Source: an uncultured Ruminococcus sp. (lineage in GTDB: Bacteria > Bacillota > Clostridia > Oscillospirales > Acutalibacteraceae). From it: a stretch of DNA of 64,000 nucleotides. Of this stretch, positions 6,840 through 15,123 are shown one piece after another; position 1 is the stretch's first letter; each line of letters begins with the position of its first letter. The notes beneath the pieces were generated by a model. That model was not told the origin of the DNA. It did not search any database and was given only the letters and a program-made list of their open reading frames with translations. The stretch is from the NCBI GenBank assembly GCA_958403905.1, contig CATXZD010000012.1, forward strand, positions 1 through 64,000, in the 5' to 3' direction. Position numbers and translations under genes: made by a program.

Positions 6840-8018
6840 TTAGCTGTCAGAACTGTTGTAATAAGGTTTGTTGTCTCTGAGAACAGCATAAATAATATTG
6901 GTCATCTTTCTCGTAACATGACCAATGGCGTTCATATATGGTTTCCCTTCATCGAGCTTCTTGTGAAAAAATACCTTTAAATCAGGATTGCACCTAACAG
7001 CAATAGTTGAAGCCTGCCATATAGCTCGTCTGAGATACGGTGAACCTCGCTTGGACATATGATTGTGTGTCCCTGTGAATTCACCTGATTGCTTAATCGT
7101 AGGATCAATTCCGGCAAATGCAGTAAGTTTTGCAGACGAAGAAAATCTTGAAATATCACCAATCTCACTAAATATAGTTGCACCCAACACCGGACCAATA
7201 CCCGGTATGGTGGTTATGTAAGTGTCAAATTCTGAGAACAAATCTGCAATGCGTTCGTCCATTTCTTTGATTTGTTTTTCAGTGAATTGTATATGCTCAA
7301 TGTATTGTTTAATTAGCAGACTCATAGAATCAATACCCATAAGCATACCGAATGAATTGGAGGCAATAGATTTGATTTCTTCCGCCTTTGCCAAGCCATA
7401 CTTTTTGTTGCTTTGAGTATAAATAATATCAGCAAGAGCATTGGTGTCTATTTCAAGAATCTCCTCAGGTGTTGAAAAATTTCTGAGAAGTTCAGCAGAA
7501 GTTTGACCAAACATATTTGAAAAAATGTGTTCATATTCGGGAAAAACCTGATCAAGAATACAAATCACTTTTCTTTTTAGGTCAGCAACCATATCAACTA
7601 CAAAAAATCTTGCACGACATAATTCGCGAAGCTCATACAGTTTTGATGGTGGCAATCCGCCTTCAGTATATCTTCCAAATCTAATAACCTCAGCAATAAT
7701 AAAGGAATCAATCTCGTCATTTTTTACTTGTCGGATATACATTCCTCTCAAAGCATTGGATTGAATTGGATTAAACACATGAACTTTAAATCCTCTCTTT
7801 ACAAGTTGAGAATAAAGTGCAAGCCAGTAGTGGCTAGTTGATTCCATACCAATAATAAAATCAGATGGTTCTCCAATCTCATTAAGTATGGAAAGTAGTT
7901 TAGAAAATCCCTGACGGTCATTCCTGAAGTTGAATGCCTTATGAATAATATCGCCATCCGAATTGATAACAACTGCTTCATGACTACGCTTGGCAATATC
8001 AACACCAACAATGTACAT
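6840..8018 (-). CDS. IS110-family transposase/recombinase
   Basis: A 392-residue protein. The N-terminal RuvC-like DEDD domain shows YIVGVDIAK (Asp), IIGMESTSHYW (Glu) and KNDEIDSFIIAE (Asp pair). The C-terminal Transposase_20 domain shows TIPGIGPVLGATI and SGEFTGTHNHMSKRGSPYLR, which carries the Ser-rich catalytic region. Full length for the family, no frameshift. AAGGAGATGATTTA precedes ATG 8018. Members move by RNA-guided recombination using a bridge RNA transcribed from the non-coding end upstream of the gene; here that region (8019-8240) is structured. It is oriented against the ICE genes, between the amidoligase cluster and the relaxase operon. Confidence 0.93.
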   Translation of the reverse strand: MYIVGVDIAKRSHEAVVINSDGDIIHKAFNFRNDRQGFSKLLSILNEIGEPSDFIIGMESTSHYWLALYSQLVKRGFKVHVFNPIQSNALRGMYIRQVKNDEIDSFIIAEVIRFGRYTEGGLPPSKLYELRELCRARFFVVDMVADLKRKVICILDQVFPEYEHIFSNMFGQTSAELLRNFSTPEEILEIDTNALADIIYTQSNKKYGLAKAEEIKSIASNSFGMLMGIDSMSLLIKQYIEHIQFTEKQIKEMDERIADLFSEFDTYITTIPGIGPVLGATIFSEIGDISRFSSSAKLTAFAGIDPTIKQSGEFTGTHNHMSKRGSPYLRRAIWQASTIAVRCNPDLKVFFHKKLDEGKPYMNAIGHVTRKMTNIIYAVLRDNKPYYNSSDS

Positions 8019-8039
8019 TAAATCATCTCCTTAAAAATT

Positions 8040-8205
8040 CGGACAGTACCTCAGTTCCTTATGAATCACATCCTGCTATGATATTAGAAGAAAGCAAAAA
8101 CTGCTTCAACATCCGGCTAATAAATGAAAGCTCATAAGGCAGAGGTATCAAACTGCTTTAAGTGAACAAGAAGTCACATGGATAATAGAAGATAACCTCT
8201 GTCCG
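8040..8205 (-). ncRNA. Candidate IS110 bridge RNA
   Basis: The minus strand from 8205 to 8040 folds as a closed unit of 166 bases. CGGACAG at the 5' end pairs with CTGTCCG at the 3' end. Inside, an early stem-loop forms between the complements of 8199-8193 and 8141-8147 (CAGAGGT/ACCTCTG), and CCTTATGA pairs with TCATAAGG (8132-8139 with 8057-8064). Size, strand, and position immediately upstream of an IS110 recombinase all fit a bridge RNA. A TATAAT ends nine bases before the predicted 5' end. Guide loops were not assigned because the element's ends are unresolved. Confidence 0.6.
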
Positions 8206-8213
8206 ATGAAAAT

Positions 8214-8219
8214 ATTATA
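8214..8219 (-). promoter_or_regulatory. -10 box for the candidate bridge RNA
   Basis: Perfect TATAAT on the minus strand, nine bases before the CGGACAG at the proposed RNA 5' end. No convincing -35 lies at 17 bp (ATTCCA), consistent with a promoter completed only after the ends of an IS110 circle are joined. Confidence 0.45.
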
Positions 8220-8256
8220 TCATAAATCCAAGTGAATGGAATGATACCAAAAGAAT

Positions 8257-8389
8257 CAGGAGAACCAGCTAAACTGCTTAAAGTTAAAAGACTAACACGG
8301 AGAATAGAAAGCCAAATCCTCCTGCATAGATATTCAAACAAAATGCATAAATTTGCACTAAATATCTACGGTCTATATTATAGCAGGAT
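8257..8389. other. Second stem-loop block related to the bridge-RNA region
   Basis: Bases 8270-8325 resemble 8149-8205: both contain AAACTGCTT, a purine-rich middle and a GGA-AATAGAA stretch, and both are closed by a stem (here CAGGAG 8257-8262 with CTCCTG 8319-8324). Bases 8373-8389 are a near-exact reverse complement of 8070-8087. The block may be the remnant of another IS110 end. No credible gene lies in 8019-8575. Confidence 0.4.
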
Positions 8390-8463
8390 AAAGGCGTATT
8401 CCATTGCAGAGCAACGGTCGCCGAAACACACCGACAGGCAACGCCGTTCGGGAATTTTCAAAG

Positions 8464-8560
8464 GTGTTACTTTTTTTAAGTTGTGTTACCGATTGTATTC
8501 CATACTGCCCGATTTTGCCGTTTTGATGAGTTTTTCTCTGAATACTCCAAGTGTTACCGA
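8464..8560 (+). promoter_or_regulatory. GTGTTAC repeats upstream of the mobilisation genes
   Basis: GTGTTAC occurs at 8464-8470, 8483-8489 and 8551-8557, the last two extended to GTGTTACCGA. Just upstream, AACGG and CCGTT flank a GC-rich loop around 8411-8440. The position before an RHH accessory protein and relaxase is where an oriT and RHH operators normally lie. The nick site was not identified. Confidence 0.4.
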
Positions 8561-8575
8561 AAGGAAAGGTGAAAA

Positions 8576-8977
8576 ATGGACAACGATTCAAAGAGAATAG
8601 GACTGTATATAGGTAAGGATTTGCTTAATACCTGTGATAATGCAATCTCAAGAACCAACGCAACATCACGAAGTGAGTTTATTTCTGATGCAATAGAATT
8701 TTACATTGCGTGGCTGAACTCAAAAAATGTAAGCCGTGTGATTACTCCTGCGTTGGAATCTGTAATCAGTTCAAAAATTCTTGATACCGAGGATAGGATT
8801 GCAAGAGTTCTTTTCAAGCAGGGCGTAGAGCTTGCAATGCTTATGCATGTTGTTGCTGCGACCAATGATGTTACCGAAGGTCAGCTAAGAGATTTAAGAA
8901 AAATATGTGTTGATGAAGTCAAACGAAACAGTGGAAAATACAAGTTTGATGATGCTGTAAGGTTTCAGAAAGGGTAA
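8576..8977 (+). CDS. Ribbon-helix-helix relaxosome accessory protein
   Basis: A 133-residue protein. The N-terminus KRIGLYIGKDLLNTCDNAISRTNATSRSEFISDAIEFYI is a classic RHH unit, one DNA-contacting beta strand followed by two helices. The rest is helical. GGAAAGGTGAAAA precedes ATG 8576. It is three bases upstream of the relaxase gene. Such proteins bind oriT, help the relaxase load and repress their own operon; the GTGTTAC repeats upstream are candidate sites. Confidence 0.8.
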   Translation: MDNDSKRIGLYIGKDLLNTCDNAISRTNATSRSEFISDAIEFYIAWLNSKNVSRVITPALESVISSKILDTEDRIARVLFKQGVELAMLMHVVAATNDVTEGQLRDLRKICVDEVKRNSGKYKFDDAVRFQKG

Positions 8978-8980
8978 ACT

Positions 8981-10399
8981 ATGCCAAGAATTATTATAAA
9001 ATCACCCTACATCAAACCGAATTCCAAAACTCATATCGGAAATTATGTTTCTTACATTGCCACTCGTGACGGAGTTGAAAAGGCTGACAGTACACAAAAG
9101 TTTATGGAAGCGACTTCGGTTCAGAAAAAGATTATCAATAAATTATTGAAAGATTATCCCGACTCAAAGGACTTGTATGAGTATCAGGATTATCTTGATA
9201 AGCCGAACAGAGGTAATGCAGATGAATTGATTTTACGAATTGCCGAAACTCACGCAGAGCTATTCGGTGACCGTGAGAAATATGTAAGCTACATTGCACA
9301 GCGACCGAGAGTAGAAAAAATATCTTCACACGGCTTATTTACCGATGACGGTGTGCCGATAGTTTTATCCAATGTTCAGAAAGAAGTTGCCGAGAGTAAG
9401 AGTAATATCTGGACTCATATCATTTCTTTAAAGCGTGAAGATGCAGAACGACTCGGCTACAACAATGCAAAAGCTTGGATGAATCTCATTCGTTCACAGC
9501 GAAATATGATAGCGGAGAATATGAAAATCGCTCCCGAAAATTTCAGGTGGTATGCAGCGTTTCATAACGAGGGACATCATCCTCATATTCATATGATTGC
9601 TTATTCTACAAAGCCGAACGAAGCGTATCTTACTGAAAAAGGCATTGAAAATATCAAGTCAAATCTTGCAAAGGTTATCTTCCGTCAGGACTTGATAAGT
9701 ATTTATCAGAAGCAAACCGAACACAGGGATAAGCTCCGAGCAGAGGCTCGTGACATAGTAGAGGATTTGGTTTCAAAGATTAACTCAGAAATATATATCA
9801 GTGCATCAATTCAGCATACGCTGTTGGAGCTCGCCGACAGACTTTCAAAAACAAACGGCAAAAAAGTTTACGGCTATCTCAAGCCTGATGTAAAAGCAAT
9901 TGTGGATTCTATTGTTGAAGAGCTTTCAAGTGATGACAGAATTAAAAAACTATATGACTTGTGGTATGAGCAAAAGGAAAACACAATCCGCACCTACACT
10001 GATGAAATTCCTGATAGGATTCCGCTTGCCCAAAACAAGGAATTCAAGTCAATCAAGAATGCAATAATAAAAGAAGCGATAAAGTTAAATCTTACTGAAG
10101 ATGAATCGGAAGAAAGCGAGAACACAGACGAAGAATCTGTTACAAGTCCCTTTGAATATGAAGAAAACACCTCTGCCGAATCAGTCTTTGATTCAGGCAG
10201 AGGCGTTCTGTATCCTCATTATTCAATTAAAACCAACCGCAACAGCGTTGCAGTTTCCTCCCTTTATCTCCTGAGATACCTTTGCAATATGATTCAAAGT
10301 AGGGTTCGCTTTGAAGAAAAGCAGAAAATGCAAAGGACAGATAAAAAATTACAGCAGAAGATAAATGAGAAAAAAAGAGATCAGGGATTGAAAATGTAA
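8981..10399 (+). CDS. MobP-type HUH relaxase
   Basis: A 472-residue protein. The N-terminus MPRIIIKSPYIKP and two separate YVSYIA-TRDGVEK/QRPRVEK segments are typical of MobP3-like relaxases. The metal-binding HUH motif is FHNEGHHPHIHMIAYS at residues about 195-212. The catalytic Tyr is probably among the early Tyr residues. The C-terminal third is charged and helical (coiled-coil-like near residues 440-472), suited to contact with the coupling protein. It would nick oriT and lead the single strand into the recipient. The GNAT gene just downstream is on the opposite strand and looks inserted. Confidence 0.88.
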   Translation: MPRIIIKSPYIKPNSKTHIGNYVSYIATRDGVEKADSTQKFMEATSVQKKIINKLLKDYPDSKDLYEYQDYLDKPNRGNADELILRIAETHAELFGDREKYVSYIAQRPRVEKISSHGLFTDDGVPIVLSNVQKEVAESKSNIWTHIISLKREDAERLGYNNAKAWMNLIRSQRNMIAENMKIAPENFRWYAAFHNEGHHPHIHMIAYSTKPNEAYLTEKGIENIKSNLAKVIFRQDLISIYQKQTEHRDKLRAEARDIVEDLVSKINSEIYISASIQHTLLELADRLSKTNGKKVYGYLKPDVKAIVDSIVEELSSDDRIKKLYDLWYEQKENTIRTYTDEIPDRIPLAQNKEFKSIKNAIIKEAIKLNLTEDESEESENTDEESVTSPFEYEENTSAESVFDSGRGVLYPHYSIKTNRNSVAVSSLYLLRYLCNMIQSRVRFEEKQKMQRTDKKLQQKINEKKRDQGLKM

Positions 10400-10431
10400 G
10401 TTTGATAAACTGAAATTTGTCAGTCTTATAC

Positions 10432-10971
10432 TCATATCAATACATCTGGAAACTCTGGACGATGCTTATGGAGAATACAAAGTAAATCTTTTAGTGATGC
10501 TTTGCGAAGTTCACCTCTATTACACACTACCTCAAAGCGTTCATCACGAAGCATTGTGTAATTACCTGTTTCGTGAAATCCATTCCTCAAATAGAAATTT
10601 TTTCTACGCACCCTCTGCTCGTTGTTTTCTGCATTTTCATCAATCACTTCAAAATCTAAAACAAGTTGTAGATTAGGATATAAATCCATCATCTTTTGCA
10701 TAGCTGCGCCACCATAGCCTTTTGAGCGTGTATGACTATCTATGGCTATAAAATAAACATATCCACATTCCTCATTTTTCAAAAGGACTGCAAAACCCAC
10801 AGGATTTCTATCATCATATATTCCAAGTACATCCGTGTCTGTATCTGATGCGAAATCAAAAATTTCGTCAAAGCTCATCCTTTCTGAAGGTGGAAATGCT
10901 TCATCGTTTATCCTCTCAAAGTATTTTCTATCTTTGTTATCTGGATTTAATTTAATTAGTTCTAAGTTCAT
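10432..10971 (-). CDS. GNAT-family N-acetyltransferase
   Basis: A 179-residue protein. The acetyl-CoA-binding motif is IDSHTRSKGYGGAAMQKM (Q/RxxGxG/A type, residues about 78-95), preceded by strand GYVYFIAI and followed by NFYLRNGFHETG (motif B). GGAGGATAAA precedes ATG 10971. Substrate unknown; similar enzymes acetylate small molecules or protein N-termini. It is antiparallel to the transfer genes and lies between relaxase and primase genes, so it is probably accessory cargo. Confidence 0.85.
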   Translation of the reverse strand: MNLELIKLNPDNKDRKYFERINDEAFPPSERMSFDEIFDFASDTDTDVLGIYDDRNPVGFAVLLKNEECGYVYFIAIDSHTRSKGYGGAAMQKMMDLYPNLQLVLDFEVIDENAENNEQRVRRKNFYLRNGFHETGNYTMLRDERFEVVCNRGELRKASLKDLLCILHKHRPEFPDVLI

Positions 10972-11076
10972 TTTATCCTCCGCAAATTTAGATTTATCAA
11001 TCAGTTATTTTTCGATTATCATACCACATGAAAAGAAAGTTGTCTATTAAAATCAGCCTGCCACCAAGGAAGAATT

Positions 11077-11107
11077 GCACCTAAGCGCTGACAGGTGCTA
11101 CCTGTCA
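11077..11107. promoter_or_regulatory. Overlapping inverted repeats before the primase-like gene
   Basis: TGACAGGT (11089-11096) pairs perfectly with ACCTGTCA (11100-11107), and GCACCT (11077-11082) can instead pair with AGGTGC (11093-11098). The two hairpins exclude each other. It lies about 70 bp before the next gene. It could be an operator, a transcript switch or an oriT arm. Confidence 0.4.
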
Positions 11108-11175
11108 CAATGATAAGAGAAAGAACTAACCCACTATAAGATAATACAGCAGAAAAGAAAAATATATACAAGGAT

Positions 11176-12096
11176 GTGATTAAAATATCAACCTACATTT
11201 ATTTTACAAAAGAACAGCGAGAACAGGCAAGGCGAGTTGACCTTGCTAATTTTTTAATCAGTCAAGGCGAGAAAGTCAAGAAATCAGGTTCGGAGTATGA
11301 ATGGCTTGACGGCTCGCAAAAGGTAACAATCAGAGGTCACCTCTGGTATCATCAGTATGAACAGAAAGGCGGCGATGCAGTTGATTTTGTTCGCAGATTT
11401 TACAACAAGGACTATGCCGAAGCGGTGGAAATGCTTTTGAACGGCAGTTGCGGTCAAATCATAACCTCGTCGCCCATAGGAAGAAGTCACAAACCCTTTG
11501 AATTACCGCCGAGGAATGACAGAATGAGCAGAGTTTTTTCTTATCTGCTGTTGACTCGTGGTATTGACAAGGATGTACTTTTTGAGTTTGTGCGTAGAAA
11601 AATGATTTATGAATCTGCCGATTATCACAACGCTGTCTTTGTTGGCTATGATTCAAGTGGTAAACCTCGCCACGCACACAAGAGAGGAACGGTAACAAAT
11701 AATTCGTACAAAGGGAATGTTGCAGGCAGTCAGCCTGAATTTAGTTTCCATTTTAATGGCACAAGCGACAAGATATTTTTATTTGAGGCTCCCATAGATA
11801 TGCTATCGTTCATAAGTATGCATAAGGAAAATTGGAAAAATCACAGCTATGCGACATCCTGTTCCGTTTCGGAGAGGGTGCTTTTTCAATGTATGGAAGA
11901 TAATCCCAACATCAAAAATGTGTTTCTCTGCTTTGATAATGACGAGGCAGGACAAAAAGCAAACAAACGCATATCCGATAAACTAAACTCAATGAATATC
12001 CGAAATGAAATCCTCATTCCTACCTATAAAGACTGGAATGAGGATTTAATTCTTGAACCGAAAGGAGATGCACTAATATGCCATCAGGTGTTATAA
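11176..12096 (+). CDS. DUF3991/toprim primase-like protein
   Basis: About 306 residues. The N-terminal part (residues 10-95) resembles the zinc-binding/DUF3991 region of DNA primases but without a CHC2 zinc site: DLANFLISQGEKVKKSGSEY and GGDAVDFVRRFYNKDYAEAV. The C-terminal toprim fold has FLFEAPIDMLSF (Glu) and VFLCFDNDEAGQKA (DxD). Such proteins are found before VirD4 in many Clostridia ICEs and may prime the complementary strand in the recipient. The start is unclear: GTG 11176 lies within the ribosome binding site AAGGATGTGA; ATT 11179 or ATA 11185 has better spacing. It overlaps the coupling-protein gene by 19 bp. Confidence 0.8.
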   Translation: MIKISTYIYFTKEQREQARRVDLANFLISQGEKVKKSGSEYEWLDGSQKVTIRGHLWYHQYEQKGGDAVDFVRRFYNKDYAEAVEMLLNGSCGQIITSSPIGRSHKPFELPPRNDRMSRVFSYLLLTRGIDKDVLFEFVRRKMIYESADYHNAVFVGYDSSGKPRHAHKRGTVTNNSYKGNVAGSQPEFSFHFNGTSDKIFLFEAPIDMLSFISMHKENWKNHSYATSCSVSERVLFQCMEDNPNIKNVFLCFDNDEAGQKANKRISDKLNSMNIRNEILIPTYKDWNEDLILEPKGDALICHQVL

Positions 12097-14117
12097 CTCT
12101 GATTATTGTTGCAGGCTCAATGTTTGCCCTGTTCATAATAATTTCTACACTTGGAAATTACTATTCTCTCAACCGTATAAAGAATAAAACAGTAGGACAA
12201 GGGCAGTACGGCACGGCTCGTTGGGCAAACAAAAAAGAAATAAAGAGAACCTACAAACACATAAATTTTCAGCCGAATAAGTGGAGAAAAAATCCAAAAA
12301 GCAGACCAACACAACAGGGCATCGTTGTCGGTTGTAAAAACAGGACAATAGGTCGCTTGATTAACCTTGCTTACAAAGCATTTTATCTTTTCAGGAAATT
12401 CAGAAATTTGTTCCGAAAAAAGAAAAACAAAAAGGTAATCACACGAAAAGAACCTGTCAGCACCACAACAGCAATGGTTGATACAGGAGATGTTCATGCT
12501 CTGATGATTGGTGCGGCAGGCGTCGGAAAGACAGCATTTTGGCTCTATCCTTGTATTGAATATGCCTGTGCTACAGGGATGTCATTCATGGTAACCGATA
12601 CCAAGGGAGATGTAGTTCGCAACTACGGAACAATTGCAGAAAAGTATTACGGCTACAAAATTTCTGTTATAGACTTGCGTAATCCCACACGCTCGCACGG
12701 CAACAATCTCCTGCATCTCGTGAACAAATATATCGATTTATACAAAGCAGAACCCGAACAACTTGTTTACAAGGCAAGAGCGGAAAAGTACGCAAAAATC
12801 ATTTCAAAAACTATTATTCTATCAGGTATGGACTCGGCTTCGTTCGGACAAAACGCTTACTTTTATGATGCGGCAGAGGGGCTTTTAACAGCCACTATTC
12901 TGCTTGTTTCGGAATTCTGCGAACCCAAAGAACGGCATATTGTTTCGGTATTCAAAATCATTCAGGAATTACTCGCTCCGACTAATGAGAAAGGCAAAAA
13001 TCAGTTTCAACTGCTTATGGATTATCTTCCCGATGACCATAAGGCAAAATGGTTTGCAGGGGCGGCTCTAAACACAGCTGAGCAGAGTATGTCAAGTGTT
13101 ATGAGTACAGCTCTTTCAAGGCTAAACGCATTTCTCGATAGCGAGTTAGAGCAGCTTTTGTGTTTTGATACGGAGATTGACGCTGAAAAATTCTGCAATG
13201 AAAAGTGTGCAATCTTCATTGTGATGCCGGAAGAAAATCCCAATGTGTTCTTCATGGTGAGCCTGATTATCCAACAGCTCTACCGTGAAATACTTTCAGT
13301 CGCAGATGAAAACGGTGGAAAACTTAAGAACCGCTGTGTATTATTCTGTGATGAGTGGGGCACTTTGCCGAAAATTGATTCGGCAGAGATGATGTTCTCT
13401 GCCTCCCGTTCAAGGCGGTTGCAGATAGTGCCGATAATACAGTCTTTTGCACAGTTGGAGAGGAATTACGGCAAAGAGGGTGCTGATGTTATCATAGACA
13501 ACACACAGCTTACAATTTTTGGCGGTTTTGCTCCGAACAGCACAAGTGCGGAGGTGCTTTCAAAAGCACTCGGTAGTCGCACCGTTATGAGTGGTTCTGT
13601 CAGCAGAAGCAAAAATGATCCGTCACAATCCTTGCAGATGATTGAGCGACCGCTTATGACTCCCGATGAGTTGAAGTCACTATCCAAAGGTACATTTGTT
13701 GTTATGAAAACAGGCTTTTATCCGATGAAAGTCAAGCTGAAATTGTTTTTTAAATGGGGTATTAAATTTGAAGAAAAGTATGAGGTCAAAGAAAACGGTA
13801 ACCGTGAAGTTCATTACGCCAATCGTTCTGAATTGTTTAATAAAATAATAGAAGAATACCATCCTCAATATCTTGAACAACCTGTAACTGATTCAGATTT
13901 CGATGATGCAAGTAGTGATAAAAAGAAGAAAAATAAAAATCTCAAAACTTTACCAAATGGAGAACAACCCGACAGTGAAAATACTATTGTTTCTGAACAG
14001 CAAGATGAGCTGACAGAAGAACCTGAAAATTCAAGCGTTGAACACAACGCAGACAATCAAAGAAAAGTAGTCATAAGAACCGAACGACCACCTCAGGAGG
14101 ATAACAGCAATGAGTAG
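12078..14117 (+). CDS. VirD4/TraG-type conjugative coupling ATPase
   Basis: A 679-residue protein. An N-terminal membrane helix lies at residues about 5-27 (ITLIIVAGSMFALFIIIS). The motor domain has Walker A MIGAAGVGKTAFW near residue 140 and Walker B CVLFCDEWGTLPK near residue 420, then SRSRRLQIVPIIQSFAQLE and the arginine-rich sensor region. The tail of about 90 residues is acidic and disordered. It recruits the relaxase-DNA complex and pumps it to the mating channel. GGAGATG precedes ATG 12078. One membrane helix is fewer than the two seen in many VirD4 proteins. Confidence 0.92.
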   Translation: MPSGVITLIIVAGSMFALFIIISTLGNYYSLNRIKNKTVGQGQYGTARWANKKEIKRTYKHINFQPNKWRKNPKSRPTQQGIVVGCKNRTIGRLINLAYKAFYLFRKFRNLFRKKKNKKVITRKEPVSTTTAMVDTGDVHALMIGAAGVGKTAFWLYPCIEYACATGMSFMVTDTKGDVVRNYGTIAEKYYGYKISVIDLRNPTRSHGNNLLHLVNKYIDLYKAEPEQLVYKARAEKYAKIISKTIILSGMDSASFGQNAYFYDAAEGLLTATILLVSEFCEPKERHIVSVFKIIQELLAPTNEKGKNQFQLLMDYLPDDHKAKWFAGAALNTAEQSMSSVMSTALSRLNAFLDSELEQLLCFDTEIDAEKFCNEKCAIFIVMPEENPNVFFMVSLIIQQLYREILSVADENGGKLKNRCVLFCDEWGTLPKIDSAEMMFSASRSRRLQIVPIIQSFAQLERNYGKEGADVIIDNTQLTIFGGFAPNSTSAEVLSKALGSRTVMSGSVSRSKNDPSQSLQMIERPLMTPDELKSLSKGTFVVMKTGFYPMKVKLKLFFKWGIKFEEKYEVKENGNREVHYANRSELFNKIIEEYHPQYLEQPVTDSDFDDASSDKKKKNKNLKTLPNGEQPDSENTIVSEQQDELTEEPENSSVEHNADNQRKVVIRTERPPQEDNSNE

Positions 14118-14370
14118 ATTAACTTTTCTCTACCAAATGGATTTACCACACCGAGCCATAGCAGTCTATACCTACCTCTGTGACCGAGCAAACAAAAACG
14201 GCGAATGTTGGCCCTCTGTAAAAACAATAGCAGGCGACATAAAGCTGTCGCCTGCTACAGTAAGAAGAGCTATTAAAGATTTAAAAAAATTCGGACTAAT
14301 TGAAACCAAACATAGGTATAGATGTAATGGATCAAAAAGTAGTCTTCTCTACATTATCAATATATCCTGA
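14110..14370 (+). CDS. Small helix-turn-helix protein
   Basis: An 86-residue winged-helix protein: PHRAIAVYTYLCDRANKNGECWPSVKTIA followed by a recognition helix SPATVRRAIKDLKKFGLIE. It resembles the HTH_36 part of replication initiators and of small regulators found after VirD4. AGGAGG precedes ATG 14110, which overlaps the coupling gene by 8 bp. A perfect 12-bp inverted repeat lies inside the codons (14228-14257). A diverged copy of its last third lies at 21660-21799, on the far side of the first RHS module. Confidence 0.8.
   Translation: MSRLTFLYQMDLPHRAIAVYTYLCDRANKNGECWPSVKTIAGDIKLSPATVRRAIKDLKKFGLIETKHRYRCNGSKSSLLYIINIS
14228..14257. repeat. Perfect 12-bp inverted repeat in the HTH gene
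   Basis: TAGCAGGCGACA (14228-14239) and TGTCGCCTGCTA (14246-14257) flank six bases. An 11-bp version survives at 21660-21689, where the second copy of this sequence begins. It could be a recombination site or simply coding sequence with strong symmetry. Confidence 0.7.
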
Positions 14371-14417
14371 ATATTTTAACCTTATTGTTATATACACCAT
14401 ACCTATATGGTGCACAC

Positions 14418-14585
14418 ATTTTACTTTCATAATATGTATATGAAGTATCAATAGGTGAATTTGTATCAACAGAAACTTTTGTCAGGCGGTCTAAGCCGTC
14501 ATAAGTATAATTGGCAATGTATCCTGCTGTCATTTTGTACTTAGTCAGCAGATTGCCTTTCGTAAGTATACTGATTGATAATAAT
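14418..14585 (-). pseudogene. RHS/YD-repeat core fragment
   Basis: This stretch is nearly identical to bases 16692-16860 inside the RHS1 gene, with few substitutions. It has no start, toxin tip or continuing frame. Displaced core fragments of this kind are typical leftovers of recombination at RHS loci. It lies just after the HTH gene and beyond the immunity gene's terminator. Confidence 0.85.
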
Positions 14586-14612
14586 TGTATTTGGTATTAT
14601 TAATTTGTTTGA

Positions 14613-14646
14613 ATAATAGGTACAGTTTTTAAGCTGTACCTATTAT
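14613..14646 (-). terminator. Terminator after candidate immunity gene 1
   Basis: ATAATAGGTACAG (14613-14625) and CTGTACCTATTAT (14634-14646) pair perfectly around an 8-base loop. It lies 50 bp beyond the end of the immunity gene and closes the RHS1 operon; tails are AT-rich on both sides. Confidence 0.7.
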
Positions 14647-14696
14647 ATAACATTAGCTAAAGTATAGATTAGCTTTTAATATTACTGTTTAGATAA

Positions 14697-15110
14697 TTAT
14701 TCATTAAGCTCACTTTCAGATACTTCAGCGTTTTCGCAAACGATTAATAGAGCATCTCCAGAGTTAATCATAACTTCTATGGCGATATAAGTTATACCTC
14801 TATTAAGATAAGATACTTCAAAGTTAATAGCTGCGTTATTTTTTATATCTTGTATTAGTTTTGTAAATTCATAAGGTGTTTCTGTATTATAGATATCATA
14901 TACACTATTTCCACCATTCCAAAAAGAGCAGCTTTGTAATTTGCTATATATTACATTGTGAAATTTAAAATTGTAAATTTTATTTTTATAATAATGTTTA
15001 CATATAAAGCATATTTCTCTTTTATCATAATTATAATTAAACCCTTCAAAAATAGCGTCATGTAAATGTATTTTATCAATATCTTCTTTGTTGTTATGAT
15101 TGTATAGCAT
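14697..15110 (-). CDS. Candidate immunity protein for RHS1
   Basis: A 137-residue soluble protein. I place the start at ATG 15110 because GAAAGGAC precedes it by about nine bases; a longer frame would run backwards over the RHS1 end. It begins MLYNHNNKEDIDKIHLHDA and contains CSFWNGGNSVYDIY near the middle. There is no signal peptide, so it would stay in the cytoplasm. It starts 13 bp after the RHS1 stop, the standard place for the immunity partner of a polymorphic toxin. The HLHD and SFWxGG pattern reminds me of small immunity families of Firmicutes, but the assignment rests mainly on position. Confidence 0.65.
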   Translation of the reverse strand: MLYNHNNKEDIDKIHLHDAIFEGFNYNYDKREICFICKHYYKNKIYNFKFHNVIYSKLQSCSFWNGGNSVYDIYNTETPYEFTKLIQDIKNNAAINFEVSYLNRGITYIAIEVMINSGDALLIVCENAEVSESELNE

Positions 15111-15123
15111 AGTGTTTGTCCTT

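Larger units (their letters stand above)
6840..8240 (-). mobile_element. IS110-family element, minimum extent
   Basis: The limits given cover only the transposase and its upstream non-coding end with the candidate bridge RNA and its -10 box. In this family circularisation joins the two ends and can bring a -35 to the -10, so the upstream end may fall near 8222-8240. The downstream end is probably between 6690 and 6839. Elements of this family lack inverted repeats and obvious target duplications. Confidence 0.6.

Noticed and set aside
8232..8600. Plus-strand frame of 122 codons after the IS110 gene
   Set aside because: It crosses stem-loops and the ribosome binding site of the RHH gene, and no protein pattern is visible.
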